From Comamonas thiooxydans (GTDB lineage: Bacteria; Pseudomonadota; Gammaproteobacteria; Burkholderiales; Burkholderiaceae_C), in contig NZ_AP026738.1 in the NCBI RefSeq assembly GCF_002157685.2, forward strand, positions 5,332,001 to 5,396,000: a stretch of DNA of 64,000 nucleotides, read 5' to 3'. The position numbers and the translations under genes are program-made. How positions within the stretch are numbered: the stretch's first letter is position 1; each line of letters starts with the position of its first letter. Shown here piece by piece: positions 41,458 to 50,314 of the stretch. The notes beneath the pieces were generated by a model that made no database searches, had not been told where the DNA came from, and was given only the letters and a program-made list of their open reading frames with translations.

Positions 41458-42666
41458 ATGCAATCCCGTCTGAGTCCCTATGCCTGGGTGTGCTTTTCCA
41501 TGTGCGTCGGCGTCATGGGAACGGCGCTTGCCAGCCCGCTCTACCCGCTCTACCAGCAGGCCTGGGGGCTGCAGCCCAGCCATATCACGCAAATTTTCGT
41601 GACCTATATGCTGGGCGCCTTGATCAGCCTGCTGTTTCTGGGCCGTCTGACCAACCTCTTCGGTTTTCTCAAAGTGCTGCGCCTGGGACTGATGGTGATG
41701 ACCGTGGGCGTCATCGGCTCGGCCCTGTCCTGGAATGCCTGGAGCCTGGGTGCTTCCCGCTTCATCATCGGCCTGGCCTCGGGCCTGATCACCACCTCGG
41801 CCTCCATAGGCATGACCCAACTCAACAACAAGGGGGACCTGCAGCGTGCGGCTGCGACCACCAGCCTGACGATTGCCTTCGGCTTCGGCCTGGGGCCCGT
41901 GGTGGGCGGCCTGATGGCGCAATGGGTGCCATTCCCCCTGGTCAGCAGCTATCTGCCGCCCATCGCACTGAGCTTTCTGGGCATCCATGCACTGTTCAAG
42001 ATCCAGCTACCGGCGGCCAGTACGCCCGTCCACAACGCACCCGGCCTGACGCTGAAAGATGTTCTGCCCAGCATCTCACAGCCGCGCAAGCCTTTTCTCT
42101 ATCACTATGCGCTGGGCTGCATGGCGGCGTTTTCCGCCTTCGGCATGTTCAGCCTGTTTGCTGCCATGGCCCCCAGCTTCATGGCCCAGATGCTGCCCTG
42201 GCATGGACCTGCGGTCTCGGGCCTGTCCATCGGCGTCATCCTGTTTCTGTCGGCCGGCATCCAGCTGATCGCCCGGCCCTATCCCACCAAGCGACTGATC
42301 ATCATCGGCTTCTTCGCCCTGGCGGCGACCAATGCCCTGCTGGTTCTCAATCTGTTTGCCGGCTCGCCATGGCTGTTCGCACTGAGTGTGCTGAGCATGT
42401 CCTGCGGACATGCACTGTGCAATCTGTCGGGCATGGCCGTGGTCAACAAGGTCTCCAAACCCGTCAACCGCACAGGCCTGCTGTCCACCTATCTGGTCGC
42501 GGGCTATGTGGGCACCATCGTCCCCATCCTGGGCATGGGCTGGCTGTCCGACCATATCGGGCTGACGGGCGCATTGATAGCCTTCTGTGCCTGTCTGGGT
42601 CTGCTGTCGGCGCTGCTGGGCGTCATCAGCGCACGGGCACGCGTGCTGCCCGTGCCGCGCCAGTAG
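41458..42666 (+). CDS. MFS transporter, drug/efflux type
   Basis: 402 residues with about 12 membrane segments. The segment GRLTNLFGFLKVLRLG after helix 2 corresponds to the MFS motif A, and GLASGLITTSASIG resembles the antiporter motif in helix 5. The gene is divergent from a TetR repressor gene with an operator-like site between. It probably exports a toxic compound. A SoxR gene is convergent, with its end 6 bp away. Confidence 0.9.
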   Translation: MQSRLSPYAWVCFSMCVGVMGTALASPLYPLYQQAWGLQPSHITQIFVTYMLGALISLLFLGRLTNLFGFLKVLRLGLMVMTVGVIGSALSWNAWSLGASRFIIGLASGLITTSASIGMTQLNNKGDLQRAAATTSLTIAFGFGLGPVVGGLMAQWVPFPLVSSYLPPIALSFLGIHALFKIQLPAASTPVHNAPGLTLKDVLPSISQPRKPFLYHYALGCMAAFSAFGMFSLFAAMAPSFMAQMLPWHGPAVSGLSIGVILFLSAGIQLIARPYPTKRLIIIGFFALAATNALLVLNLFAGSPWLFALSVLSMSCGHALCNLSGMAVVNKVSKPVNRTGLLSTYLVAGYVGTIVPILGMGWLSDHIGLTGALIAFCACLGLLSALLGVISARARVLPVPRQ

Positions 42667-42672
42667 GCCTGG

Positions 42673-43140
42673 CTATCTGAAATGCGGGCCGGCTCCCTGC
42701 GCCGCCAGACAGTCATGGTCGTTGCGCAGCGGGCAGGCCTGCAGAGACAGGCAGCCGCAGCCTATGCAGGAGTCGAGCTGATCCCTGAGCAGGGTCAGCA
42801 TCGCGATGCGTGCATCGAGCTGTGCCTGCCAATGCAAGGACAGGCGGCTCCAGTCGGCCTTGCCGGGCACGCGGTTGGCCGGCAGGTGGGCCAGTGCCTG
42901 CGCAATCTCGGCCAGGGGCACGCCCATGCGCTGGGCCACCTTGATCACGGCCACCCGCCTCAGCACCGCTCGCGCATAGCGGCGCTGGTTGCCTGCGGTG
43001 CGCGCACTCTCGATCAGACCCTGCTTCTCATAGAAATGCAGGGCCGATACCGCCACCCCGCTGCGGCTGGCGACCTCTCCCACACTGAGATCCGGCATTC
43101 CCTCAACCTCGGCCACCAGGCCGCTGCCGCATTCATTCAT
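42673..43140 (-). CDS. soxR: Redox-sensitive transcriptional activator SoxR
   Basis: 155 residues from the ATG at 43140, matching the E. coli length. The MerR-type helix-turn-helix is in LSVGEVASRSGVAVSALHFYEKQGLI, and the [2Fe-2S] cluster motif C-x2-C-x-C-x5-C is intact as CIGCGCLSLQAC near residues 119-130. SoxR is activated by one-electron oxidation by redox-cycling compounds. A perfect-looking soxbox promoter lies 103 bp upstream of it, reading away towards the RidA-like and MFS genes. No soxS is present, as in most non-enteric bacteria. Confidence 0.96.
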   Translation of the reverse strand: MNECGSGLVAEVEGMPDLSVGEVASRSGVAVSALHFYEKQGLIESARTAGNQRRYARAVLRRVAVIKVAQRMGVPLAEIAQALAHLPANRVPGKADWSRLSLHWQAQLDARIAMLTLLRDQLDSCIGCGCLSLQACPLRNDHDCLAAQGAGPHFR

Positions 43141-43238
43141 ATCGCCTGCCTCTTCACACTGCACAGTCATCTCCCGCTGCTTCCCGTTGTCCCTGCCTGG
43201 CCGCCATGACCGCAATCCTGTGTGGTCATACAAACCGC

Positions 43239-43269
43239 TTGACCTCAAGCTTAGTTGAGGTTGAACAAT
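43239..43269 (+). promoter_or_regulatory. SoxR-controlled promoter with soxbox
   Basis: CCTCAAGCTTAGTTGAGG (43243-43260) is an 18-bp palindrome almost identical to the E. coli soxS soxbox. It sits between TTGACC (43239-43244) and AACAAT (43264-43269), with a 19-bp spacer. An over-long spacer is the hallmark of MerR-type activated promoters. It reads towards the gene at 43341. Confidence 0.88.
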
Positions 43270-43340
43270 TCCAGCGGCTTCCGGAACAAAGGCCTGCCGC
43301 TGGCGGGCCCTGCCGGAGCTGCCTTGCCTGAAAGACTTTC

Positions 43341-43835
43341 ATGGACGCCAAGCCCAGTTTCATTGCCCAATCCCCTTCCCCGCAACCACGCTATCTGCAG
43401 CCCGCCGGGCTCTATGACAGCCTGCCCAATGGCTACACCCACGTGGTCACCGTCCAGGAGCCGCTGCGCTGGCTCTTCGTCTCGGGCCAGGGCGGAGAAA
43501 ATGCTCTGGCCGAGCTGCCAGACAGCTTTGCCCAGCAGGCTGTGCAGGCTCTGGCCAATGTCAAGACCGCCCTGGCCGCCGGTGGCGCGGACATGAGCCA
43601 TGTACTCAAGCTCACCGTGCTCATCGTCGATCATTCGCTGGAGCGCTTCGAGCACTGGCAAAGCGCAGTGAGACAGCATTGGGGCAGCGGTGAGCCCGGC
43701 GACAGACGGCCGCGCTTTCCGGCCTGCACGCTGATTCCCGTGCCCAAGCTGGCCCTGCCCGGCATGCTGATCGAGGTGGAGGCCACGGCGGCCCTGCCCA
43801 TGGCGATGGGCGCCAAAGCCGCCACTCCCGCCTGA
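43341..43835 (+). CDS. RidA/YjgF-like protein
   Basis: 164 residues. The chorismate-mutase-like Rid fold is seen in LRWLFVSGQGGEN, QAVQALANVKTALAAGGADMSHVLKLTVLIVD (cited in part), and PACTLIPVPKLALPGMLIEVEA. The conserved Arg that binds the carboxylate of imines in RidA (usually in an R-x-x-x-E context near the C-terminus) is not obvious, so imine deamination is uncertain and a Rid-subfamily role is possible. It lies directly downstream of the soxbox promoter and 22 bp before an MFS gene, so it is very likely in the SoxR regulon. Confidence 0.8.
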   Translation: MDAKPSFIAQSPSPQPRYLQPAGLYDSLPNGYTHVVTVQEPLRWLFVSGQGGENALAELPDSFAQQAVQALANVKTALAAGGADMSHVLKLTVLIVDHSLERFEHWQSAVRQHWGSGEPGDRRPRFPACTLIPVPKLALPGMLIEVEATAALPMAMGAKAATPA

Positions 43836-43857
43836 CCCCTTCGCACCTGAGCGCCTC

Positions 43858-45066
43858 ATGAAAACCACAACACCAGCGGCCACCACAGTCCTCTCCAGAA
43901 CCACCCTGCTGCTCATGGCCACGGCCTGTGGTCTGTGCGCCGGAGCCAATTATTTCAACCAGCCCTTGCTCAACTCCATGGTCCAGCATCTGCGGATCAG
44001 CGATGCCCAGGCCTCCAGCACCGTGACCATGGCCCAGGTCTCCTATGGCCTGGGACTGCTGTTTCTGGTGCCGCTGGGCGATATGCTGGAGCGCCGCCGC
44101 CTGGTTCTGACCCTGATGCTGCTGGCCGCCTGCGGCATGCTGCTGTCGGGCATCAGCGGCCTGGCCGGCAGCTTCGCGCTGCTCGCCGCCGGCACCCTGA
44201 TGGCCGGCGTGTTCTCGGTGGCCGCCCAGGTGCTGGTGCCCATGGCCGCCACCTTTGCCGCCCCTGGCGCCAGCGGGCGTGCCGTCGGCCTGGTCATGAG
44301 CGGCCTGCTGATCGGCATTCTGGCCTCGCGCAGCGTGGCGGGGATTCTGTCCGATCTGGGCGGCTGGAGCACCGTCTACTGGGTGGGGGCCATCAGCACC
44401 GCCTTCATGGCCGTGCTGCTGGCACGGGCCCTGCCCAAGGCGGCTCCCACCGCTCCCGTCAGCTATGGCGAAGTCATGAAGTCCCTGGGGGACTTGCTGC
44501 GCAAGCATCCGCGCTTGCGCAGCCGTGCGCTGATTGGCGGCACCGGCTTTGCCACCGTGAGCGTGCTGTTCTCCACCATGGCGCTGCTGCTGGCCGGGCC
44601 GGGCTTTGAACTCTCGGACCTGATGATCGGCCTGATAGGCATCGTGGGCATTGCCGGCGCGCTGATGGCCAATGTGGCCGGACGCATGGCCGACAAGGGA
44701 CTGGAGCAGTCCGCCACGCTGGCCGGCGCCATTCTGATGCTGCTGGGCTGGCTGTGCCTGTGGCTGGGCGGCAGCAGCATCTGGTGGTTTCTGCTGGGTC
44801 TGCTGGTGGTCGACGGCGCCTTGCAGGCCCTGCACATCAGCAACCAGAACGTGGTCTATGCATTGGCGCCCGAGGCCCGCTCGCGCATCAATGCCGTCTA
44901 TATGACCACGTACTTTCTCGGCGCCTCGCTCGGCTCGGCTCTGGGCTCGTGGGCCTGGCTGGCCCATGGCTGGACCGGCACCAGCCTCATGGGCGGCCTG
45001 CTGGGACTGCTCACTCTGGCCACGGTGCTCTGGGATCGCAGCCTGCTGGCGCGTTCACGCAGCTAA
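43858..45066 (+). CDS. MFS transporter, probable SoxR-regulated efflux pump
   Basis: 402 residues with 12 predicted membrane segments. Motif A is seen as PLGDMLERRRLVL after helix 2 and a second copy as GRMADKGLEQ between helices 8 and 9. It resembles YnfM-type and other drug efflux proteins. It follows the RidA-like gene by 22 bp and shares the soxbox promoter, so it probably exports redox-active compounds such as phenazines or quinones. A strong terminator follows. Confidence 0.91.
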   Translation: MKTTTPAATTVLSRTTLLLMATACGLCAGANYFNQPLLNSMVQHLRISDAQASSTVTMAQVSYGLGLLFLVPLGDMLERRRLVLTLMLLAACGMLLSGISGLAGSFALLAAGTLMAGVFSVAAQVLVPMAATFAAPGASGRAVGLVMSGLLIGILASRSVAGILSDLGGWSTVYWVGAISTAFMAVLLARALPKAAPTAPVSYGEVMKSLGDLLRKHPRLRSRALIGGTGFATVSVLFSTMALLLAGPGFELSDLMIGLIGIVGIAGALMANVAGRMADKGLEQSATLAGAILMLLGWLCLWLGGSSIWWFLLGLLVVDGALQALHISNQNVVYALAPEARSRINAVYMTTYFLGASLGSALGSWAWLAHGWTGTSLMGGLLGLLTLATVLWDRSLLARSRS

Positions 45067-45070
45067 TCCA

Positions 45071-45120
45071 TTTTGATAGCTGGTCGCGCCCTACCCATAA
45101 GCGATACAGCCAGAAATCAT
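45071..45120. repeat. Dispersed short repeat (family 2) after the MFS gene
   Basis: TTTTGATAGCTGGTCGCGCC and CATAAGCGATACAGCCAGAA match the block order of the family (TGATAGCT, GCGC, CATAAGCG, GCC). It lies 5 bp after the MFS stop codon and just before the terminator. Confidence 0.55.
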
Positions 45121-45159
45121 AAAAAATCCCCGCAGAGCCACCACTCTGCGGGGATTTTT
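45121..45159. terminator. Bidirectional intrinsic terminator between MFS gene and htpG
   Basis: TCCCCGCAGAG (45127-45137) pairs with CTCTGCGGGGA (45144-45154) around CCACCA, with six A bases before and a T-run after. It is a very strong terminator for both convergent genes. Confidence 0.93.
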
Positions 45160-45178
45160 ATCGGGGTAACCGAACCGC

Positions 45179-47128
45179 TCAGGCCAGCAGCGCGTTCACA
45201 CGCTTGACATAGGCCGCCGGATCTTCGGGCATGCCGCCCTCGGCCAGCACGGCCTGGTCGAACAGAATCTGGGCCAGATCGTTGAAGTGGACGGAGCCGT
45301 CCAGCTTCTTGACCAGGGCGTGATCGGGGTTCACCTCCAGCACCGGCTTGGACTCGGGCGCGGCCTGGCCGGCCTGCTTGAGCAGGCGGGCCAGTTGCAG
45401 GCTCATGCCGCCGTCACTGACCACCAGACAGGCGGGTGAGTCGACCAGGCGGCTGGTGGCGCGCACGTCTTCGGCACGGTCCTTGAGTGCTTCCTTGAGC
45501 TTGGCCAGCACGGGCTTGAAGGCCTCGGCGGCTTCCTCGGCAGCCTTCTTCTCTTCCTCGTTCTGCAGCTTGCCCAGATCCACGGCACCCTTGGCCACGG
45601 ATTGCAGCGGCGTGCCGTCAAAGTCGTTCAGATAGTTGAGCGCCCACTCGTCCACGCGATCGGTCATCAGCAGGACTTCGATGCCCTTCTTCTTGAACAC
45701 TTCCAACTGCGGGCTGTTCTTGGCCGCAGCCAGGGTGTCGGCCGTGATGTAGTAGATCGCGTCCTGACCTTCCTTCATGCGTGCCTTGTAGTCGGCAAAC
45801 GAGGTGTTCAGGCCTTCGTGCGTGGTGGAGGCGAAACGCAGCAGCTTGGCAATGCGATCCTTGTTGCCGAAGTCCTCGCCCAGGCCTTCCTTGAGCACGG
45901 CGCCGAACTCGTTGTAGAACTGCGTGAACTTGCCTTCCTTGGCCTTGTCCTCTTCGCTGACGACATCCTGTACGCCATCGGCAGCCTCTGCCGCGGCTTC
46001 GTGCCTGTCGTGCCGTGCCAGGTCTTCCAGCATCGAAAGCACGCGCTTGGCCGAGCCGTCGCGGATCAGGCGCACATCGCGGCTTTCCTGCAGCAGCTCG
46101 CGGCTCACGTTCAGCGGCAGGTCGGCAGAGTCGATCACGCCCTTCACAAAGCGCAGATACTGGGGCATCAGCGCTTCTGCATCGTCCATGATGAAGACGC
46201 GCTTCACATAGAGCTTGATGCCGGCGTGCTTGTCACGCTGGTACAGGTCGAACGGGGCCTTGGCGGGGATGTACAGCAGCTGCGTGTACTCGGTATTGCC
46301 TTCGACGCGGTTGTGGCTCCAGGTCAGCGGGTCCTCGAAGTCATGGCTGATGGCCTTGTAGAACTCCTTGTACTGCTCTTCCGTGATGTCCTTCTTGGCC
46401 CGGGTCCACAGGGCGCTGGCCTTGTTCACGGTTTCCCATTCGCCGGTCTTGACCATCTCGCCGGGCTGATCGTTCTCGCCTTCCTTCCACTCTTCCTTTT
46501 CCATCAGGATGGGCAGGCTGATGTGGTCGGAGTATTTGGAGATGACCTGCTTGAGCTTGTAGCCGTTGAGAAACTCCTCGGCGTCGTCACGCAGGTGCAG
46601 GATGATGCTGGTGCCGCGCTGGGCGCGTTCGATCTGCTCGATCTCGAAGTCGCCCGTGCCGCCGCTGATCCAGCGCACGCCCTCTGAAGCAGGTGCACCG
46701 GCGCGGCGGGTTTCCACGGTGATCTTGTCGGCCACGATGAAGCCCGAGTAAAAGCCGACGCCAAACTGGCCGATCAGTTGCGAGTCCGCCTTCTGGTCGC
46801 CGCTGAGCTTTTCCATGAAAGCCTTGGTGCCGCTCTTGGCAATCGTGCCCAGATTGTCGATGGCTTCCTGCTCGCTCATGCCGATGCCGGTATCGGTGAT
46901 GGTCAGCGTGCGGGCAGCCTTGTCGAAGGAGACGCGCACTTCCAGCTCGGGCTGATCGCCGTAGAGGCTGGCGTCGCCCAGCGCTTCAAAACGCAGCTTG
47001 TCGCAAGCATCCGAAGCATTGGAGATCAGCTCGCGCAGGAAGATTTCCTGGTTGGAATACAGCGAATGCGTGACCAGGTGCAGCAGCTGGGCCACTTCGG
47101 CCTGGAAGGAATGGGTTTGCTTTGTCAT
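45179..47128 (-). CDS. htpG: Molecular chaperone HtpG (Hsp90)
   Basis: 649 residues, full length. HtpG is a dimeric cytosolic ATP-dependent chaperone. The GHKL ATP-binding domain shows [38 protein letters not shown] and [15 protein letters not shown]; the middle domain holds the catalytic-Arg region [11 protein letters not shown]; the C-terminal domain follows to the end. The conserved C-terminal MEEVD of eukaryotes is absent, as expected. A sigma32-type promoter is visible 67-95 bp upstream. A strong terminator lies beyond its stop. Confidence 0.98.
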   Translation of the reverse strand: MTKQTHSFQAEVAQLLHLVTHSLYSNQEIFLRELISNASDACDKLRFEALGDASLYGDQPELEVRVSFDKAARTLTITDTGIGMSEQEAIDNLGTIAKSGTKAFMEKLSGDQKADSQLIGQFGVGFYSGFIVADKITVETRRAGAPASEGVRWISGGTGDFEIEQIERAQRGTSIILHLRDDAEEFLNGYKLKQVISKYSDHISLPILMEKEEWKEGENDQPGEMVKTGEWETVNKASALWTRAKKDITEEQYKEFYKAISHDFEDPLTWSHNRVEGNTEYTQLLYIPAKAPFDLYQRDKHAGIKLYVKRVFIMDDAEALMPQYLRFVKGVIDSADLPLNVSRELLQESRDVRLIRDGSAKRVLSMLEDLARHDRHEAAAEAADGVQDVVSEEDKAKEGKFTQFYNEFGAVLKEGLGEDFGNKDRIAKLLRFASTTHEGLNTSFADYKARMKEGQDAIYYITADTLAAAKNSPQLEVFKKKGIEVLLMTDRVDEWALNYLNDFDGTPLQSVAKGAVDLGKLQNEEEKKAAEEAAEAFKPVLAKLKEALKDRAEDVRATSRLVDSPACLVVSDGGMSLQLARLLKQAGQAAPESKPVLEVNPDHALVKKLDGSVHFNDLAQILFDQAVLAEGGMPEDPAAYVKRVNALLA

Positions 47129-47194
47129 GTCTTTGTGAGCGAAAAACTGAAGTCAAAAGCCGCCCGGAGATCCTCTCAAGGCGATTCGCAGTCA

Positions 47195-47223
47195 TAGCTA
47201 GGGCCTGCCCCTGATATTTCAAG
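47195..47223 (-). promoter_or_regulatory. Sigma32 (RpoH) type heat-shock promoter of htpG
   Basis: Read on the minus strand, CTTGAAA (47223-47217) is followed after 13 bp by CCCTAGCTA (47203-47195). The sigma32 consensus is CTTGAAA, 11-16 bp, CCCCATNTA. htpG is a classical RpoH target. The start codon is 67 bp downstream. Confidence 0.7.
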
Positions 47224-47238
47224 GGCTATTCGGGCAAG

Positions 47239-47318
47239 AAAAAAGCGCAAGCGCTTATTCAAAAAGAATAGCTACTTGCGCTTATCAATAAAGGACCAGA
47301 GGCCAATTTCACTCAAAA
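47239..47318. repeat. Dispersed short repeat (family 2), extended copy upstream of htpG
   Basis: GCGCAAGCGCTTATTCAAAA, then AATAGCTACTTGCGCTTATC, then CCAGAGGCCAATTTCACTC. It contains the GCGCTTAT block twice and the fullest block set in the window. It fills part of the 287-bp gap between the rluB-like stop and the htpG start. Confidence 0.65.
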
Positions 47319-47335
47319 CCGGCATCACCCTAACC

Positions 47336-47413
47336 GAGGGGCAGCGAGCAAGAGCCGCCTCGCGGCGAAGCTGCCCGTCCCCCTTGGGGGAAGCGGCAAA
47401 GCCGCTCAGGGGG
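47336..47413 (-). repeat. Hairpin-rich repeat (family 1) following the rluB-like gene
   Basis: On the minus strand the element begins CCCCCTGAGCGGCTTTGCCG, 2 bp after the rluB-like stop. It continues with CTTCCCCCAAGGGGGACGGG and a GC-rich tail ending CTTGCTCGCTGCCCC. Two hairpins are visible: GCGGC-TTT-GCCGC and CCCCC-AA-GGGGG. Three related copies occur in the liv region at 55196, 56715 and 57767. Confidence 0.65.
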
Positions 47414-47415
47414 TA

Positions 47416-49398
47416 TCAAAAGCTCTCGTGTGGAGCCAGATAGCGCCATTGGCCGGTGGGCAGATTGCCCAGGGTCACGCCGCCGATGCGGATGCGCTTG
47501 AGGCCCACGACCTTGAGGCCGACCTGCTCGCACATGCGGCGAATCTGGCGCTTCTTGCCTTCGGTCAGCACAAAGCGCAGCTGCTCGGGGTTCTGCCAGT
47601 CCACCTGGGCCGGCTTGAGCGGCTGCTCGTCCAGCGACAGGCCGTGGCGCAGCAGGGCCAGCTTTTCCTCGGGGAAGACGGACTGCACATCCACGTCGCG
47701 ATCGCCGAAGGTCACTCGCACCAGGTATTCCTTGTCGACTTCCGAGTCCTCGCCAATGATCTGGCGCGCCACGCGGCCGTCCTGCGTCAGCACCAGCAGC
47801 CCCACGGAGTCGATGTCCAGACGGCCGCAGGGAGCCAGGCCCTTGAGCTGGCTGAAGTTGAAGCGCGTCTTGCTGCGGTCTTCGTTCCAGCGGTTCTCGT
47901 TGGTGATCAGCACCACGGCGGGCTCATGGCCGTCCTCGGCCTGACCGCTGACATAGCCCATGGGCTTGTTCAGCAGGATGGTGACCTGCTGGTCCTGCCG
48001 CTCCTGAGCCTTCTGGTCGATCTCGATCCTGTCGCCGGGCACCACGTTCTGGCCCATGGTTGCGACTTCGCCGTTGACCGTGACCCAGCCGTTTTCCACC
48101 CACTCATCGGCTTCGCGACGCGAGCACATGCCCATGTCGGCAATGCGCTTGTTGATGCGCACGGCACCGGGACGGTCGTCCTGGCGCGCCTCCACTTCGG
48201 GCGCACGCTTGACGGGAATTGCGCGGTCCGAGCCATCGGCTGCGGGGCGATAGGTACGAATGCCGGTCGTGGGACGGCGTGTAGCCTCCGACACAAACGA
48301 GCCCGGAATATGACGCTTTTCAGGCTCGCCACCACGCTCGTCGCGACGTTCGCCACGGCGCTCGTCGTTGCGGCGGTCGCTACCGCGGCGGTCGTCACCG
48401 CGACGGTCGTCACGATCAAAGGAACGGCCTTCGGGACGGTCACCGTAGCCACGGTTCTGCGGACGATCACCAAAGTCGCGGCCTTGCGGGCGATCACCAC
48501 CACGGCGCTCGCCATCACGGGGCTGGTATTCGCGGCGTTCGCCACCTTCGGAGCGGTCTGGACGGCCAAAACCACGGTTTTGCGGACGGTCACCAAAGTC
48601 ACGACCTTGAGGACGCTCATCGCGGCGGCCTTCAAAGCGATCACCGCCACGACGTTCGCCGTCGCGTGGACGGAATTCACGGCGCTCGCCGCCTTCGGAG
48701 CGCTCAAAACGGCCCTGTTCAGGACGGCCAAAACCGGACGAACGTGGACGGTCACCAAAGTCACGACCGCCTTGCGGACGGTCATCACGGCGGTCGTCAC
48801 GAGGACGGAATTCACGACGCTCGCCGCCTTCGGAGCGCTCAAAGCGGCCCTGGTCGGGGCGGCCAAAACCGGACGAACGTGGACGGTCACCAAAGTCACG
48901 GCCGCCTTGAGGGCGATCATCACGGCGGTCGTCACGAGGACGGAACTCGCGGCGCTCGCCACCGCGATCACCGTCACGGGACTCGCCATAGGGGCGGAAA
49001 CCACGGTCACCGCCGCCAAAGCGACGTTCGCCGCCTTCGGCAAAGCGGTCATCGCGATCAGTGCGGGGACGGCGCTCGTCGCGCTGCGAGAAACCGCCGC
49101 GACGCTCACCGTCGTCACGAGCAGGGCGGCCGCCATCGGGGCGACCAAAGCCGGAAGCGCGGGGGCGCTCGTCGCGCTCACGCTGAGGGCGTGCGCCACG
49201 CTCGCCACGCGGGCCTTCGCCGCGCGGGCCACGATCGGTGCCGCCAGCAGGCCTGGAGCCACGGGCTGCCGCAGGCTTTTCGGCCTTGGCTGGCTTGGCC
49301 GGTGCACGCAAAACAGGGCGCGCCGACGAGGAATCCGAAGGCGCGGAGGATTTGCCAGCACCAGGGGCGCCGGACTCTTTAGGAGGTTTGACTGACAT
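47416..49398 (-). CDS. rluB: RluB-type rRNA pseudouridine synthase with long RG-rich repeat N-terminus
   Basis: 660 residues, more than twice the length of E. coli RluB. Residues about 1-390 are low-complexity, rich in Arg, Gly, Asp and Glu, with a 45-residue tandem repeat (SGFGRP, RFERSEGGERREFRPRD, RPQGGRDFGDRPR). From about 405 an S4 RNA-binding domain (RINKRIADMGMCSRREADEWVENG) precedes the synthase domain with GRLDIDSVGLLVLTQDGRV (catalytic Asp region) and KKRQIRRMCEQVGLKVVGLKR (cited in part). It should modify 23S rRNA near U2605. The N-terminus is probably disordered and RNA-binding. Confidence 0.9.
   Translation of the reverse strand: MSVKPPKESGAPGAGKSSAPSDSSSARPVLRAPAKPAKAEKPAAARGSRPAGGTDRGPRGEGPRGERGARPQRERDERPRASGFGRPDGGRPARDDGERRGGFSQRDERRPRTDRDDRFAEGGERRFGGGDRGFRPYGESRDGDRGGERREFRPRDDRRDDRPQGGRDFGDRPRSSGFGRPDQGRFERSEGGERREFRPRDDRRDDRPQGGRDFGDRPRSSGFGRPEQGRFERSEGGERREFRPRDGERRGGDRFEGRRDERPQGRDFGDRPQNRGFGRPDRSEGGERREYQPRDGERRGGDRPQGRDFGDRPQNRGYGDRPEGRSFDRDDRRGDDRRGSDRRNDERRGERRDERGGEPEKRHIPGSFVSEATRRPTTGIRTYRPAADGSDRAIPVKRAPEVEARQDDRPGAVRINKRIADMGMCSRREADEWVENGWVTVNGEVATMGQNVVPGDRIEIDQKAQERQDQQVTILLNKPMGYVSGQAEDGHEPAVVLITNENRWNEDRSKTRFNFSQLKGLAPCGRLDIDSVGLLVLTQDGRVARQIIGEDSEVDKEYLVRVTFGDRDVDVQSVFPEEKLALLRHGLSLDEQPLKPAQVDWQNPEQLRFVLTEGKKRQIRRMCEQVGLKVVGLKRIRIGGVTLGNLPTGQWRYLAPHESF
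48536..48950 (-). repeat. 135-bp in-frame tandem repeat in the rluB-like gene
   Basis: The motif CGGAATTCAC occurs at 48671 and 48806 and a variant CGGAACTCGC at 48941, a spacing of exactly 135 bp (45 codons). Flanking shorter repeats continue the same RG-rich theme. Exact outer limits are uncertain. Confidence 0.75.
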
Positions 49399-49482
49399 TT
49401 GGGCGTAATTGTCTCGCGACGCGCGGGCGCGAGGCGAGAGTTATCCACAATTCCAGCGCGGAGCTAGGTTATAGGACGTCCC

Positions 49483-50214
49483 TCAGGCAAGCGCCTTGCG
49501 CGACGCACAGAACTCACCATGCCGCAGCGCTTCCAGGTCCAGTACGCGCAGGCCGCCATACTCGATCTGGATCACGCGCTCGCGCTGCAGCACGGACAAG
49601 GCCTCGTTCACACGCTGACGTGACAGGCCGACCAGATTGGCCAGCTCCTGCTGGGTGATGCGCAGAATCTGCCCCACACCGGGATAGAGCAAGGGGTTGA
49701 ACAAGGCTGCCAGAGTGCGCGCCACGCGCAGATCAGGGTTGCTCATGCGGTCGATCTCGCGCGCCGCGATGAACTGGCCCAGACGCTCATTGAGCTGGTT
49801 CATCACAAAACGATTGAAGCCTATGGAGTGATCAAGCAGCCAGTGGAACATGTCGATGGGCAGGCCCCCCACAACAGTCTTGCGAATGGCCTGCACGTTG
49901 TAGCGATAGGGCTCGCGCTTGATGACCGTTCCCTCGCCAAACCAACCGCCGGGAGGCAGGCCGGCCAGCGTCATGCTGACTCCGTCGGCGCTTTCGGTAT
50001 TCATCTTGAGCAGACCGTCGACCACGCCAAACCAGTAGGTAGGCGGACGACCGGTGCGACAGACATAGTCGCCGGGCTCGGCATCGCCGACAAGCAGCAC
50101 GCGTGCCACGTTTTCACGTTCTATGGGCAACAGAACAGGCCACCAGGGAATGCCATCGAGTTCTGAGCTCAAAGGCTTTCGCCGCCTTTGATGCAGGGAC
50201 AGTTCTTGACTCAT
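49483..50214 (-). CDS. Crp/Fnr family transcriptional regulator
   Basis: 243 residues from ATG 50214; two further in-frame starts lie at 50226 and 50232. The cyclic-nucleotide-binding fold (about 30-145, with EPGDYVCRTGRPP and GGWFGEGTVI) lacks the four-cysteine cluster of FNR. The helix-turn-helix is at LRITQQELANLVGLSRQRVNEALSVLQRERVI (cited in part), near the C-terminus. It is divergent from the acyl-CoA synthetase gene that heads the liv array, 226 bp away, and may control it. The effector is unknown. Confidence 0.9.
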   Translation of the reverse strand: MSQELSLHQRRRKPLSSELDGIPWWPVLLPIERENVARVLLVGDAEPGDYVCRTGRPPTYWFGVVDGLLKMNTESADGVSMTLAGLPPGGWFGEGTVIKREPYRYNVQAIRKTVVGGLPIDMFHWLLDHSIGFNRFVMNQLNERLGQFIAAREIDRMSNPDLRVARTLAALFNPLLYPGVGQILRITQQELANLVGLSRQRVNEALSVLQRERVIQIEYGGLRVLDLEALRHGEFCASRKALA

Positions 50215-50247
50215 GCCCAGAAGCATTGCCAAAGCCGCGCTGGCGCA

Positions 50248-50314
50248 ACAGCGGGATTTCCACGAGGCAGCAAATGCGCCATTTTCAGCAGCATTTGTTA
50301 CAGCGGATTTCCAC
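50248..50314. promoter_or_regulatory. Direct and inverted repeats between the Crp/Fnr gene and the liv array
   Basis: ACAGCGGGATTTCCAC (50248-50263) recurs as ACAGCGGATTTCCAC (50300-50314). Between them CAAATG (50271-50276) and CATTTG (50292-50297) are inverted. The cluster lies upstream of both divergent genes and could bind the Crp/Fnr protein, though the classical TGTGA half-site is not present. Confidence 0.35.

Noticed and set aside
48400..49020. CRISPR-like regular repeats
   Set aside because: The 135-bp period is in frame, has no unique spacers, and codes for an RG-rich protein tail.
47428..49395. 655-codon plus-strand frame opposite the rluB-like gene
   Set aside because: The Ala/Thr/Val-rich product mirrors the RG-rich repeats of the real gene. 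The S4 and synthase motifs are on the minus strand.
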